Made by a program: the position numbers and the translations under genes. A model generated the notes under the pieces. The model ran no database searches. It worked only from the letters and a program-made list of their open reading frames with translations, and had not been told where the DNA came from. Source: Candidatus Scatomorpha stercoravium (lineage in GTDB: Bacteria; Bacillota; Clostridia; Oscillospirales; Oscillospiraceae). Taken from it: a DNA stretch of 6,701 bases. Numbering within the stretch: position 1 is the stretch's first letter; every line of letters starts with the position of its first letter. Location: the NCBI GenBank assembly GCA_018716005.1, contig DVKN01000094.1, forward strand, positions 1 to 6,701, read 5' to 3'. Below, one piece after another: positions 1-5,777 of the stretch.

Positions 1-571
1 CATCTACGTCGTCTCCGACGAGCCCTACCGCGAGCTCGCCTACGACGGGGTCGAGGTGCCCTGGATGCCGAACTGCATGGAGAACGTGATTGTCGGCTAC
101 TCCTGGTCGAAATCCCTCTCCCTCCCCGGCGAGCGCATCGGCTACCTGGTCATCCCGGGCGACATCGCGGACGGGCAGCTCATCTTCGACGCCGCCGTCG
201 TCGCGAACCGTATGCTCGGCTTCGTCAACGCGCCGAGCCTCATGCAGCTTACCGTCGCGCGCTGCCTCAACGAGAGCACGGCGATAGACAAGTACGACGC
301 CAACCGTAAGGCGCTCTACAACGGCCTGCACAGCCTCGGCTTCGAGTGCGCCTATCCCGCCGGCGCGTTCTATCTCTGGGTGAAGACGCCCATAGACGAG
401 GCGGAGTTCGTTAAGAAGGCGAAGGCCCTCAACCTGCTGCTCGTGCCGGGGAGCAACTTCGGCACGCCCGGCTATGTGCGCCTCGCCTACTGCGTGAGCG
501 GCGCGATGATAGAGCGCAGCATGGCCGCCTTCGCGAAGCTCGCAGAGCAGTGCGGGCTCGGGAAAGAATAA
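1..571 (+). CDS. Class I/II pyridoxal-phosphate aminotransferase, 3' part
   Basis: The gene is already open at base 2 and runs to TAA at 569-571, so only the C-terminal 189 residues are here; the family is usually about 390. It begins in the motif SDEPYRELAY, where the Asp binds the PLP ring nitrogen and the Tyr its 3' hydroxyl in this fold. Further on is SWSKSLSLPGERIGY, with the Schiff-base lysine at bases 110-112. Near the end GYVRLAYC carries the Arg expected to bind the substrate alpha-carboxylate. This is a fold type I enzyme that moves an amino group between an amino acid and a 2-oxo acid in the cytosol. The pattern fits the AspC/AlaT-like (I-gamma) subgroup, but substrate choice cannot be read from this half. 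The GTG at 56 is an internal valine, not a start. Confidence 0.93.
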   Translation, partial: IYVVSDEPYRELAYDGVEVPWMPNCMENVIVGYSWSKSLSLPGERIGYLVIPGDIADGQLIFDAAVVANRMLGFVNAPSLMQLTVARCLNESTAIDKYDANRKALYNGLHSLGFECAYPAGAFYLWVKTPIDEAEFVKKAKALNLLLVPGSNFGTPGYVRLAYCVSGAMIERSMAAFAKLAEQCGLGKE

Positions 572-673
572 GGTTGACCCTTCCGGCCCTGCGGGCTGCC
601 ACCCCTTGACAAGGGGAGGTACAGGCTGACCCCTCCGGCCCTGCGGGCTGCGCCCCCGCGTGATTCGGGGGCC
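572..673. repeat. Two-unit intergenic repeat with nested hairpins
   Basis: Two units lie 52 bp apart. Positions 572-599 and 624-651 match at 26 of 28 bases, differing only at 574/626 and 581/633. Each unit contains the small hairpin GCCC-TGC-GGGC (586-596 and 638-648) followed by a second stem. In unit one this is CCCCTT-GAC-AAGGGG (602-616). In unit two it is CCCCCG, a 7-base loop, then CGGGGG (653-671). The second stems keep the pairing but differ in bases and loop. No open frame with coding character crosses the element. Its style recalls intergenic palindromic repeats I associate with gut Oscillospirales genomes; that link is from memory. No T-tract follows, so it is not an obvious terminator. 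Confidence 0.8.
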
Positions 674-693
674 GTCCACTAAACACAAGTAAA

Positions 694-700
694 AAGGTGA
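694..700 (+). promoter_or_regulatory. Ribosome binding site of trpS
   Basis: AAGGTGA sits six bases before the ATG at 707 and matches part of the anti-Shine-Dalgarno complement. It fixes the trpS start at 707 rather than at the in-frame ATG at 740, which has no such site in front of it. Confidence 0.75.
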
Positions 701-706
701 AAGACA

Positions 707-1729
707 ATGGAAGAAAAGAAACTCGACGAACGTAAAATCATGTTCTCCGGCATCCAGCCCTCGGGCGACCTTACGCTGGGCTCGTATATGGGCGCCATCA
801 AGAACTGGGTCGACATGATAGACGACTACCGCGCCTACTACTGCATCGTGGATATGCACGCCATCACGGTGCGCCAGGTGCCGGCCGACCTGCGCCGCCG
901 CACCATGGAGCAGCTCGCGCAGTACATCGCCTGCGGCCTCGACCCGGAGAAGGTCACGCTCTTTGTGCAGAGCCACAACCCCGCTCACGCCGAGCTCGGC
1001 TGGGTGCTCAACTGCTACACTATGTTCGGCGAGCTCTCCCGCATGACGCAGTTCAAGGACAAGAGTTCCAAGCACGCCGACAACATCAACGGCGGCCTCT
1101 TCACCTATCCCGCCCTGATGGCGGCGGACATCCTGCTCTATCAGGCGGACTTCGTCCCCGTCGGCGACGACCAGAAGCAGCACGTGGAGCTCACCCGCGA
1201 CGTCGCGATACGCTTCAACAACCTCTACGGCGAGACCTTCAAGGTCCCCCAGGCGTATATCCCCCGCGTGGGCGCGCGCATAATGAGCCTGCAGGACCCG
1301 ACGAGCAAGATGTCCAAGTCCGATAAGGACCCCAACGGCTGCGTACACCTGCTCGAGAAGCCGGAGGACATCATGCGCAAGTTCAAGCGCGCCGTGACCG
1401 ACTCCGACACGAGCGAGAACTGCGTCCGCTACGACCCGGCCGAAAAGCCCGGCGTCGCGAACCTCATGCAGATATATTCCTCCGTCACCGGCGAGAGCTT
1501 CGAGGATATCGAGCGCGACTTCACCGGCAAGGGCTACGGCGCCTTCAAGACCGCCGTCGGCGAGGCCGTCGTCGAGATGCTCCGTCCCATCCAGGCGGAG
1601 ACGGCCCGCATCCTCAAGGACAAGGCCTACCTCGAGAGCGTCTACCGCATGGGCGCCGAAAAGGCCTGCCATGACGCCTACCGCACGCTGCGCAAGGTCT
1701 ACAAGAAGCTCGGCTTCATCGCGCGGTAA
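707..1729 (+). CDS. trpS: Tryptophan--tRNA ligase (TrpRS)
   Basis: This cytosolic class I aminoacyl-tRNA synthetase charges tRNA-Trp with tryptophan using ATP. The 340-residue length is normal for the bacterial enzyme. The N-terminus reads FSGIQPSG, then TLGSY (residues 23-27), the TrpRS form of the HIGH signature. AADILLYQADFVPVGDDQKQ follows in the Rossmann domain, then the KMSKS loop at residues 201-205, which binds ATP. ELTRDVAIRFN and KPGVANLMQIY are also typical of the Bacillus/Clostridium type. The start at 707 is supported by AAGGTGA six bases upstream. The gene appears to be a single transcription unit, flanked by the repeat pair before and a strong hairpin after. I see no T-box leader in the 135 bases upstream, although Firmicutes trpS genes often have one. 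Confidence 0.97.
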   Translation: MEEKKLDERKIMFSGIQPSGDLTLGSYMGAIKNWVDMIDDYRAYYCIVDMHAITVRQVPADLRRRTMEQLAQYIACGLDPEKVTLFVQSHNPAHAELGWVLNCYTMFGELSRMTQFKDKSSKHADNINGGLFTYPALMAADILLYQADFVPVGDDQKQHVELTRDVAIRFNNLYGETFKVPQAYIPRVGARIMSLQDPTSKMSKSDKDPNGCVHLLEKPEDIMRKFKRAVTDSDTSENCVRYDPAEKPGVANLMQIYSSVTGESFEDIERDFTGKGYGAFKTAVGEAVVEMLRPIQAETARILKDKAYLESVYRMGAEKACHDAYRTLRKVYKKLGFIAR

Positions 1730-1750
1730 TTAAGAACGTATACCGGTTAA

Positions 1751-1783
1751 CCGCCGGGCGGTTGGCGCCGCCCGGCGGATTTG
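1751..1783 (+). terminator. Strong hairpin between trpS and wecA
   Basis: CCGCCGGGCG (1751-1760) pairs perfectly over ten bases with CGCCCGGCGG (1769-1778), leaving an 8-base loop. Only ATTT follows, so the usual long U-tract is missing. It starts 21 bases after the trpS stop and ends five bases before the wecA ribosome binding site. It may be a weak intrinsic terminator or attenuator for trpS transcripts, or it may shape initiation of wecA. Confidence 0.5.
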
Positions 1784-1798
1784 GGAGTGTTAGTTTCC

Positions 1799-2944
1799 AT
1801 GCCTTTTCTGAACACTGAGCTCGAGCTTTGGGTTAGAATCCTGCTCGCCATAGGCGTCGGCTTTGCCGTCAGCTTCGCCGCCGTGCCGGTGGTGAAGACC
1901 TTCGCGACAAAGGTCGGCGCCATCGACGTGCCCGACGGCAAGCGCCGCGTGCATGACCATCCGATCCCCCGCATGGGCGGCCTTGCGATTTTCCTCGGCT
2001 TCATAATCAGCGTGGTGCTCTTCGTGGACATCACGCGCGAGGTGCGCGGCATACTGCTCGGCGCCGTGCTTATCGTGGCCTGCGGGGCGATAGACGACGT
2101 CGTGAACCTGCGCGCCATCATAAAGCTGCTCGTGCAGATAGCCGCGGCCGTCATCGCCGTGGCGCACGGGGTGGTCATCGAGGTCTTCTCGAACCCCATC
2201 CTCTTCTCGAGCCGGGAGCTGCTTTTCCTCGGCTGGCTCGCCATACCCGTGACCATACTGTGGATAGTCGGCATCACGAACAGCGTGAACCTCATAGACG
2301 GCCTCGACGGCCTCGCCGTCGGCGTGAGCACGATAGCCTCCGTCACCATGTTCGTCGTGGCGCTGCTCGTGAGCGAGGGGAACGTGGCGCTGCTGCTCGC
2401 GGCGCTCATGGGCGCGTGCGTGGGCTTCATGCCCTACAACCTCAACCCGGCCAAGATTTTCATGGGCGACACGGGCGCGCTGCTGCTCGGCTACGTGCTC
2501 AGCACCGTCTCGGTCGAGGGAATGTTCAAGACCTACGCCCTCGTGACCTTCGTCGTGCCCATACTGGCGCTCTTCCTGCCGCTCTTCGACACCGTCTGCG
2601 CCTTCTGCCGCAGGCTGCTGCGCGGCCAGAGCCCCATGCACCCCGACCGCGGCCACCTGCACCACCGCCTCATAGACATGGGCCTGAGCCAAAAGCAGGC
2701 CGTCGCGATACTCTACTCGCTCTCGGCCATACTCGGCCTGTGCGCCGTCGTGCTCGCCACGACCGGCACGGTGCGCACCATCCTTATCGTCGTCGCCGCG
2801 CTCGCCGCCGTGGCGATTGGGCTCTTCATCTCGAAGACGCTCAAGGGCCACCACTATCACCCGCCCGTCGACCCCACGCTCTCCGGCGTGGAGGAGGAGC
2901 ACAATATCCACCACCATGAGCCCAAGGAGGAGCCGCATGACTAA
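1799..2944 (+). CDS. wecA: WecA/TagO-like polyprenyl-phosphate GlcNAc-1-P transferase
   Basis: This polytopic membrane enzyme of the MraY/WecA family moves a sugar-1-phosphate, most likely GlcNAc-1-P from UDP-GlcNAc, onto undecaprenyl phosphate at the inner face of the membrane. The 381 residues contain the family signatures in order: VPDGKRRVHDHPIPRMGG (44-61), the Asp pair in IDDVVNLRAIIKL (D99, D100), NSVNLIDGLDGLA (161-173, D167 and D170), PAKIFMGDTGALLLG (217-231, D224) and the histidine loop HPDRGHLHHR (281-290). The hydrophobic segments between them fit about ten helices. I chose the ATG at 1799 because GGGAG (1783-1787) precedes it; a TTG at 1781 has no ribosome site. The C-terminal tail after residue 350 is rich in His and Glu, which is unusual. 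It overlaps wecB by 8 bases. Its UDP-sugar partner gene being next door favours WecA/TagO over MraY. Confidence 0.93.
   Translation: MPFLNTELELWVRILLAIGVGFAVSFAAVPVVKTFATKVGAIDVPDGKRRVHDHPIPRMGGLAIFLGFIISVVLFVDITREVRGILLGAVLIVACGAIDDVVNLRAIIKLLVQIAAAVIAVAHGVVIEVFSNPILFSSRELLFLGWLAIPVTILWIVGITNSVNLIDGLDGLAVGVSTIASVTMFVVALLVSEGNVALLLAALMGACVGFMPYNLNPAKIFMGDTGALLLGYVLSTVSVEGMFKTYALVTFVVPILALFLPLFDTVCAFCRRLLRGQSPMHPDRGHLHHRLIDMGLSQKQAVAILYSLSAILGLCAVVLATTGTVRTILIVVAALAAVAIGLFISKTLKGHHYHPPVDPTLSGVEEEHNIHHHEPKEEPHD
2924..2930 (+). promoter_or_regulatory. Ribosome binding site of wecB
   Basis: AAGGAGG lies inside the last codons of wecA, six bases before the ATG at 2937. It sets the wecB start there; the frame is open to 2817, but that extension is out-of-frame wecA sequence with no family resemblance. 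Its position inside wecA suggests coupled translation. Confidence 0.9.
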
Positions 2945-4082
2945 GCTCAAGGTCATGAGCATATTCGGCACCCGCCCGGAGGCCATAAAGATGGCCCCGC
3001 TGGTGCTGGAGCTCAAGCGCCGCGGAGGGATTGAGAGCACGGTCTGCGTCACCGCGCAGCACCGCGAGATGCTCGACGGCGTCCTCGGCGTCTTCGACAT
3101 ACGCCCCGACTACGACCTCAACATCATGAAGAGCGGCCAGACCCTCTCGGACATCACCGCGCGCGTGCTTAACGGGCTCGCGGGCGTCTTCGAGAGCGCG
3201 AAGCCCGACCTGGTGCTCGTCCACGGCGACACCACGACGACCTTCGCCGCCGCGCTCGCCGCCTTCTACGCGAAGATAGACTGCGGCCACGTCGAGGCCG
3301 GGCTCCGCACCTACGACCGCATGAGCCCCTATCCCGAGGAGATGAACCGCCAGCTCGTCGGCCGCCTCGCCACGCTGCACTTCGCCCCCACGGCGAACAA
3401 CGCCGCGAACCTCGCGCGCGAGAACATAAAAAACGGCGTCTATGTCACCGGCAACACGGTCATAGACGCGCTCGCGTACACCGCGCACGGCGAGGGCTTC
3501 GAGTCGCCCGAGCTCAACGCGATGGACTTCGCCGGGAGGCGCGTCATCACCCTCACCTGCCACAGGCGCGAGAACTACGGCGAGCCCATGGAGCAGATTT
3601 TCGCCGCCGTGCGCCGCATAGCCCGCGATAACCCCGACGTGCTCGTCGTCTACCCCGTGCACCTGAGCCCCGTCGTGCGCGAGGCCGCACGCCGCGTCCT
3701 GGGCGGCGTCGCGAACATAGCCCTCATAGAGCCGCTCTCCGCCGTCGATATGCACCGGCTCATGGCGAAGAGCTACATGGTCATGACCGACTCCGGCGGC
3801 CTCCAGGAGGAGGCCCCCGCGCTCGGCAAGCCCGTGCTCGTGCTGCGCGATACGACCGAGCGGCCCGAGGCCGTCGAGGCCGGAACGGTCGAGCTCGCCG
3901 GCACCGTCGAGGACGAGATTGTGTCCCTCGCGCGCGAGCTGCTGCACGACCCGTCCGCCTACGAGCGCATGGCCCGCGCCGTCAACCCCTACGGCGACGG
4001 AAGAGCGAGCGAGCGCATAGCGGACGCGATTGAATTCGAGTACGGCCTGCGCGGCGAGGGGCCCGAGGAGTTCAAGCCATGA
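2937..4082 (+). CDS. wecB: UDP-N-acetylglucosamine 2-epimerase (non-hydrolysing)
   Basis: This cytosolic enzyme interconverts UDP-GlcNAc and UDP-ManNAc, supplying ManNAc for wall teichoic acid linkage units or other surface polymers (B. subtilis MnaA, E. coli WecB). It has 381 residues, a normal length. Visible signatures are FGTRPEAIKMAPL (10-22) with R13 and K18, LVHGDTTTT with D98, HVEAGLRT with E120, PYPEEMNRQ with E134, TCHRREN with H209, and the UDP-binding C-terminal stretch TDSGGLQEEAPALGKPVL. These residues line up with the E. coli catalytic set D95, E117, E131, H213 by spacing. The start at 2937 has an excellent AAGGAGG site, and the gene overlaps wecA by 8 bases and the next gene by 4 (ATGA). 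This points to one mRNA and coupled translation. Confidence 0.96.
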   Translation: MTKLKVMSIFGTRPEAIKMAPLVLELKRRGGIESTVCVTAQHREMLDGVLGVFDIRPDYDLNIMKSGQTLSDITARVLNGLAGVFESAKPDLVLVHGDTTTTFAAALAAFYAKIDCGHVEAGLRTYDRMSPYPEEMNRQLVGRLATLHFAPTANNAANLARENIKNGVYVTGNTVIDALAYTAHGEGFESPELNAMDFAGRRVITLTCHRRENYGEPMEQIFAAVRRIARDNPDVLVVYPVHLSPVVREAARRVLGGVANIALIEPLSAVDMHRLMAKSYMVMTDSGGLQEEAPALGKPVLVLRDTTERPEAVEAGTVELAGTVEDEIVSLARELLHDPSAYERMARAVNPYGDGRASERIADAIEFEYGLRGEGPEEFKP

Positions 4083-4789
4083 GCCGCCGCTCAAAAATGC
4101 TCATAATCCTGCTGCTCGTGCTGACGGCAGCGGTCATAGCCTTCGCGCTCTTCTTCATGGGCCGCGGCGTCGAGACGACGCCCGTGACCCTGCCCTCGCC
4201 CGGGCAGTCGAGCGCCGCGGAGACCTCCATGCCGGGCCCCGAGCGCGTCGAGCTGACGAGCGAGAACGTCGCCGCCGTGCTCGCCGAGCTGACCCGCGCG
4301 GAGAGCTACTCCGGCTCCGTCACGATTGAGGACTTCTGGGACGGCGGCAGCGCCTCCACCCAGCTCCAGGTGTGGGTCAGCAACGGCCGCACCCGCGTGC
4401 GCGGAGAGCGCGGCGGGAGCCCGCGCAACATCCTCGTCAGCGAGGGGACGCTCTACATCTGGTACGACAACGTCAGCGGCGTCTTCAGCGGGCCCTGGGA
4501 GGGCTCCGCGGACGAATGGCTGCGCGCGCTGAGCTATGAGGACGTCCTCTCCCTCCCGCCCGAGCAGATTACCGGCGCGGGCTACGCGCAGCTCTCCGGC
4601 GAGGAGTGCGTCTATGTGGACTACACGGGCGGCCTCCTCGGCTACACCTACAGGGTCTACGTCTCCGTCTCCAACGGCCTTCTCATGGGCGCGGAGAAGT
4701 ACGACGGCGGCAGCCTCATATACCGGATGTTCGCCGAGTACGAGCTCAGCGTGCCGGACGAGAGCCTCTTCGTCCCGCCCGAGGGCTGA
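4079..4789 (+). CDS. Membrane-anchored protein, possible LolA-like fold
   Basis: I do not recognise a named family. The 236-residue protein begins MSRRSK, then one hydrophobic helix (about 7-27), so it is probably anchored with its body outside the cell. There is no lipobox: the only cysteine is at 177. Residues 31-58 are a Pro/Ser/Thr-rich spacer. From about 60 on, short beta-like stretches alternate (TQLQVWVSNGRTRVR, NILVSEGTLYIWYDN, YTYRVYVSVSNGLLMGAEKY), and it ends SVPDESLFVPPEG. That ending, after a strand pairing with 'sngllmgaeky', resembles LolA/LppX-like half-barrel proteins that hold lipid; this is inference. It starts on an ATGA overlap with wecB and has GAGGAG at 4065-4070, so it is co-translated with the wall-polymer enzymes and may handle or sense an envelope lipid or polymer. 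Its stop touches the stop of the opposing operon. Confidence 0.75.
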   Translation: MSRRSKMLIILLLVLTAAVIAFALFFMGRGVETTPVTLPSPGQSSAAETSMPGPERVELTSENVAAVLAELTRAESYSGSVTIEDFWDGGSASTQLQVWVSNGRTRVRGERGGSPRNILVSEGTLYIWYDNVSGVFSGPWEGSADEWLRALSYEDVLSLPPEQITGAGYAQLSGEECVYVDYTGGLLGYTYRVYVSVSNGLLMGAEKYDGGSLIYRMFAEYELSVPDESLFVPPEG

Positions 4790-5158
4790 TTACATGAAGA
4801 GCAGCGCCGCGAGGACTATCAGGAGCTGCCTGTCCCCGCTCTCGCGGTACATGAGATACACCACGGCGAGCAGGAGCAGGTCCTCCGTCTCCAGCCCCGC
4901 GAGGCGGCGGTTAATCTGCCCGCCGAAACCGCCCAGCGCCTTTTCGAGGCCCGCAAACGGGCTCTCTGACGGCCCCGGCCTGCGCGCCGGGGCCGGGCCA
5001 TGCCCGGCGGGAGTATGTACGCGCGTCGCCGGCCTCTCCGCCGGGGCGGAAGGCGGCGGAGAGGGTGCCTTTACGGCCTCCCGCCCGCGCCCGGGCAAAT
5101 CCTGCGGCTCCGGGACGCGCAGATACTCCCCCGTGGCGGCGTTATAGCGGTTATACAC
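4790..5158 (-). CDS. Small protein with Pro-rich linker and hydrophobic C-terminus
   Basis: Function unknown. This is the third gene of the minus-strand operon, 122 residues from a GTG at 5158. The first part, MYNRYNAATGEYLRVPEP, has an aromatic/polar look. Residues about 25-67 are rich in Pro, Ala and Arg and are probably disordered. FAGLEKALGGFGGQINRRL leads into the C-terminus, where DLLLLAVVYLMY and LLIVLAALLFM are separated by RESGDRQ. This could be a hairpin of two short membrane segments or an amphipathic oligomerising end. I recall similar 'DDLLLLALLLL' endings in small clostridial proteins but cannot name a family. The longest open frame starts at a GTG at 5167, but that codon lies inside the ribosome site, so 5158 is the better start. 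It overlaps the preceding gene by 8 bases. Confidence 0.72.
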   Translation of the reverse strand: MYNRYNAATGEYLRVPEPQDLPGRGREAVKAPSPPPSAPAERPATRVHTPAGHGPAPARRPGPSESPFAGLEKALGGFGGQINRRLAGLETEDLLLLAVVYLMYRESGDRQLLIVLAALLFM

Positions 5159-5477
5159 CGTCCTCACCTCCGAAGACGCCGAGCTCGCCCGCGAGCGAGG
5201 CCAGCGAGGCTACGCGGGCGATTTTCAGCGCCCGGTCGAGCCTGCGCTGCCTCTCGGCGGATAAAAACGGGCGCAGCGCGCCGAGCAGGGCCGATTCGTC
5301 CGAGCTCAGCGCCCTGCCGCGCATGAGGCCCAGCGCCCGGCGCACAAGGCCCTCGTCGGCCTCGCGCGGCGCGTCCTCCTCCCCGCCGCCCATGAGCGAC
5401 TTTGCCATCCCGGCGATGCGGCTCATGGCCTCCGGGTCGGAGAGTATGGAATTGAGCTTATCCTCCAGTCCGTCCAC
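5151..5477 (-). CDS. Small helical protein of unknown function
   Basis: Second gene of the minus-strand operon, 108 residues, starting at GTG (5477). The start is preceded by GGAGGGGGG (5494-5486), with 12 bases after GGAGG, a little long. The N-terminus LEDKLNSILSDPEAMSRIAGMAKSLM looks like one or two amphipathic helices. A charged Gly/Glu/Asp loop (30-42) follows, then a helical part with ALLGALRPFLSAERQRRLDRALKIARVASLA, which is basic and could bind nucleic acid or a partner. No signal peptide or membrane segment is seen. The N-terminal motif recurs in the gene before it. I recall small clostridial proteins with 'ILxDPEMM' near the N-terminus but know no function. It overlaps the next gene by 8 bases and lies 18 bases after the previous one. 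Confidence 0.75.
   Translation of the reverse strand: MDGLEDKLNSILSDPEAMSRIAGMAKSLMGGGEEDAPREADEGLVRRALGLMRGRALSSDESALLGALRPFLSAERQRRLDRALKIARVASLASLAGELGVFGGEDGV
5164..5171 (-). promoter_or_regulatory. Ribosome binding site that sets the start at 5158
   Basis: Read on the minus strand, GGAGGTGA runs from 5171 to 5164, a full match to the Shine-Dalgarno consensus. The GTG at 5158 follows GGAGG by eight bases. The GTG at 5167-5165 is part of the site itself and cannot be the start it serves. Confidence 0.85.
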
Positions 5478-5495
5478 GCGCCGCGCCCCCCTCCG

Positions 5496-5726
5496 TTATT
5501 TCATGACCTCGCCGAGCATCTCCGCGAGCTTCCTGCCCTCCTCCGTCGCGAGGACGCGCCGCAGGATATCGCGCATCGCCCCGGCGTCGCCGCTTCCGGC
5601 GGCCTTTATGAGCTCCGCCTCGGAGAACATCCCCTCTAGCGCCTTCGCCGCCTCGGTGGAGCTCAGCGCGTCCAGCCTGGCGCGCTTTTCGGCGTCGAGG
5701 CCCGCGGCGAACTTGTTGACGTCCAT
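5496..5726 (-). CDS. Small helical protein, first gene of minus-strand operon
   Basis: Function unknown; 76 residues, entirely helical in appearance and strongly charged: MDVNKFAAGLDAEKRARLDA, then two helix-like blocks ending ILRRVLATEEGRKLAEMLGEVMK. There is no cysteine, signal or membrane segment. The frame also offers an ATG at 5732, but the site GGAGGG (5738-5733) touches that codon. The ATG at 5726 is seven bases past GGAGG and is the likely start. It leads the three-gene operon, 18 bases before the next gene, and faces the phosphoesterase gene across 51 bases. The C-terminal block resembles the N-terminus of the following gene product. A regulatory or assembly role is possible but nothing in the sequence shows one. 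Confidence 0.72.
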   Translation of the reverse strand: MDVNKFAAGLDAEKRARLDALSSTEAAKALEGMFSEAELIKAAGSGDAGAMRDILRRVLATEEGRKLAEMLGEVMK

Positions 5727-5732
5727 TCTCAT

Positions 5733-5738
5733 CCCTCC
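5733..5738 (-). promoter_or_regulatory. Ribosome binding site that sets the start at 5726
   Basis: GGAGGG on the minus strand (5738 to 5733) directly abuts an ATG at 5732, which leaves no room for initiation there. The second ATG at 5726 has seven bases after GGAGG and fits normal spacing. Confidence 0.8.
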
Positions 5739-5739
5739 A

Positions 5740-5756
5740 CGGGCAGTATATGCCCG
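5740..5756. promoter_or_regulatory. Inverted repeat in divergent intergenic space
   Basis: CGGGCA (5740-5745) and TGCCCG (5751-5756) are perfect inverted arms around GTATA. They sit between the two divergent start codons and between their ribosome sites. This could be an operator or part of overlapping promoters; no clear -35/-10 pair is seen. With 6-bp arms in GC-rich DNA, chance is a real alternative. Confidence 0.35.
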
Positions 5757-5764
5757 CGGTATTC

Positions 5765-5772
5765 AGGAGGTG
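5765..5772 (+). promoter_or_regulatory. Ribosome binding site of the phosphoesterase gene
   Basis: AGGAGGTG precedes the ATG at 5778, with seven bases between GGAGG and the start. This is a consensus site and fixes the start. Confidence 0.9.
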
Positions 5773-5777
5773 CGCTC

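Noticed and set aside
606..611. Perfect TTGACA that could be a -35 promoter box for trpS
   Set aside because: It forms part of the hairpin stem and loop in the first repeat unit, and 17 bases later the sequence is ACCCCT, not a -10 box.
602..616. Hairpin CCCCTT-GAC-AAGGGG as terminator of the aminotransferase gene
   Set aside because: The stem is followed by AGGTACAGG with no U-tract, and an equivalent hairpin recurs in the second unit, so it is better explained as part of the repeat.
1781..1798. TTG start giving wecA six extra residues
   Set aside because: No ribosome site precedes the TTG, while GGGAG lies at proper distance before the ATG at 1799.
1790..3100. Long antisense open frame (436 codons) opposite wecA
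   Set aside because: Its product is a repetitive mix of His, Glu, Arg and Ala typical of GC-rich shadow frames; the plus strand carries clear WecA and WecB motifs and ribosome sites.
2841..4094. Long antisense open frame (417 codons) opposite wecB
   Set aside because: It mirrors the codon bias of wecB, has no recognisable motif, and overlaps a gene with complete catalytic residues.
4971..5007. Two overlapping GC hairpins (4971-4994 and 4993-5007) as a possible terminator or RNA switch
   Set aside because: They fall within the Pro/Ala/Arg-coding linker of the third small protein, where GC-rich codons readily make palindromes, and no T-tract follows on either strand.
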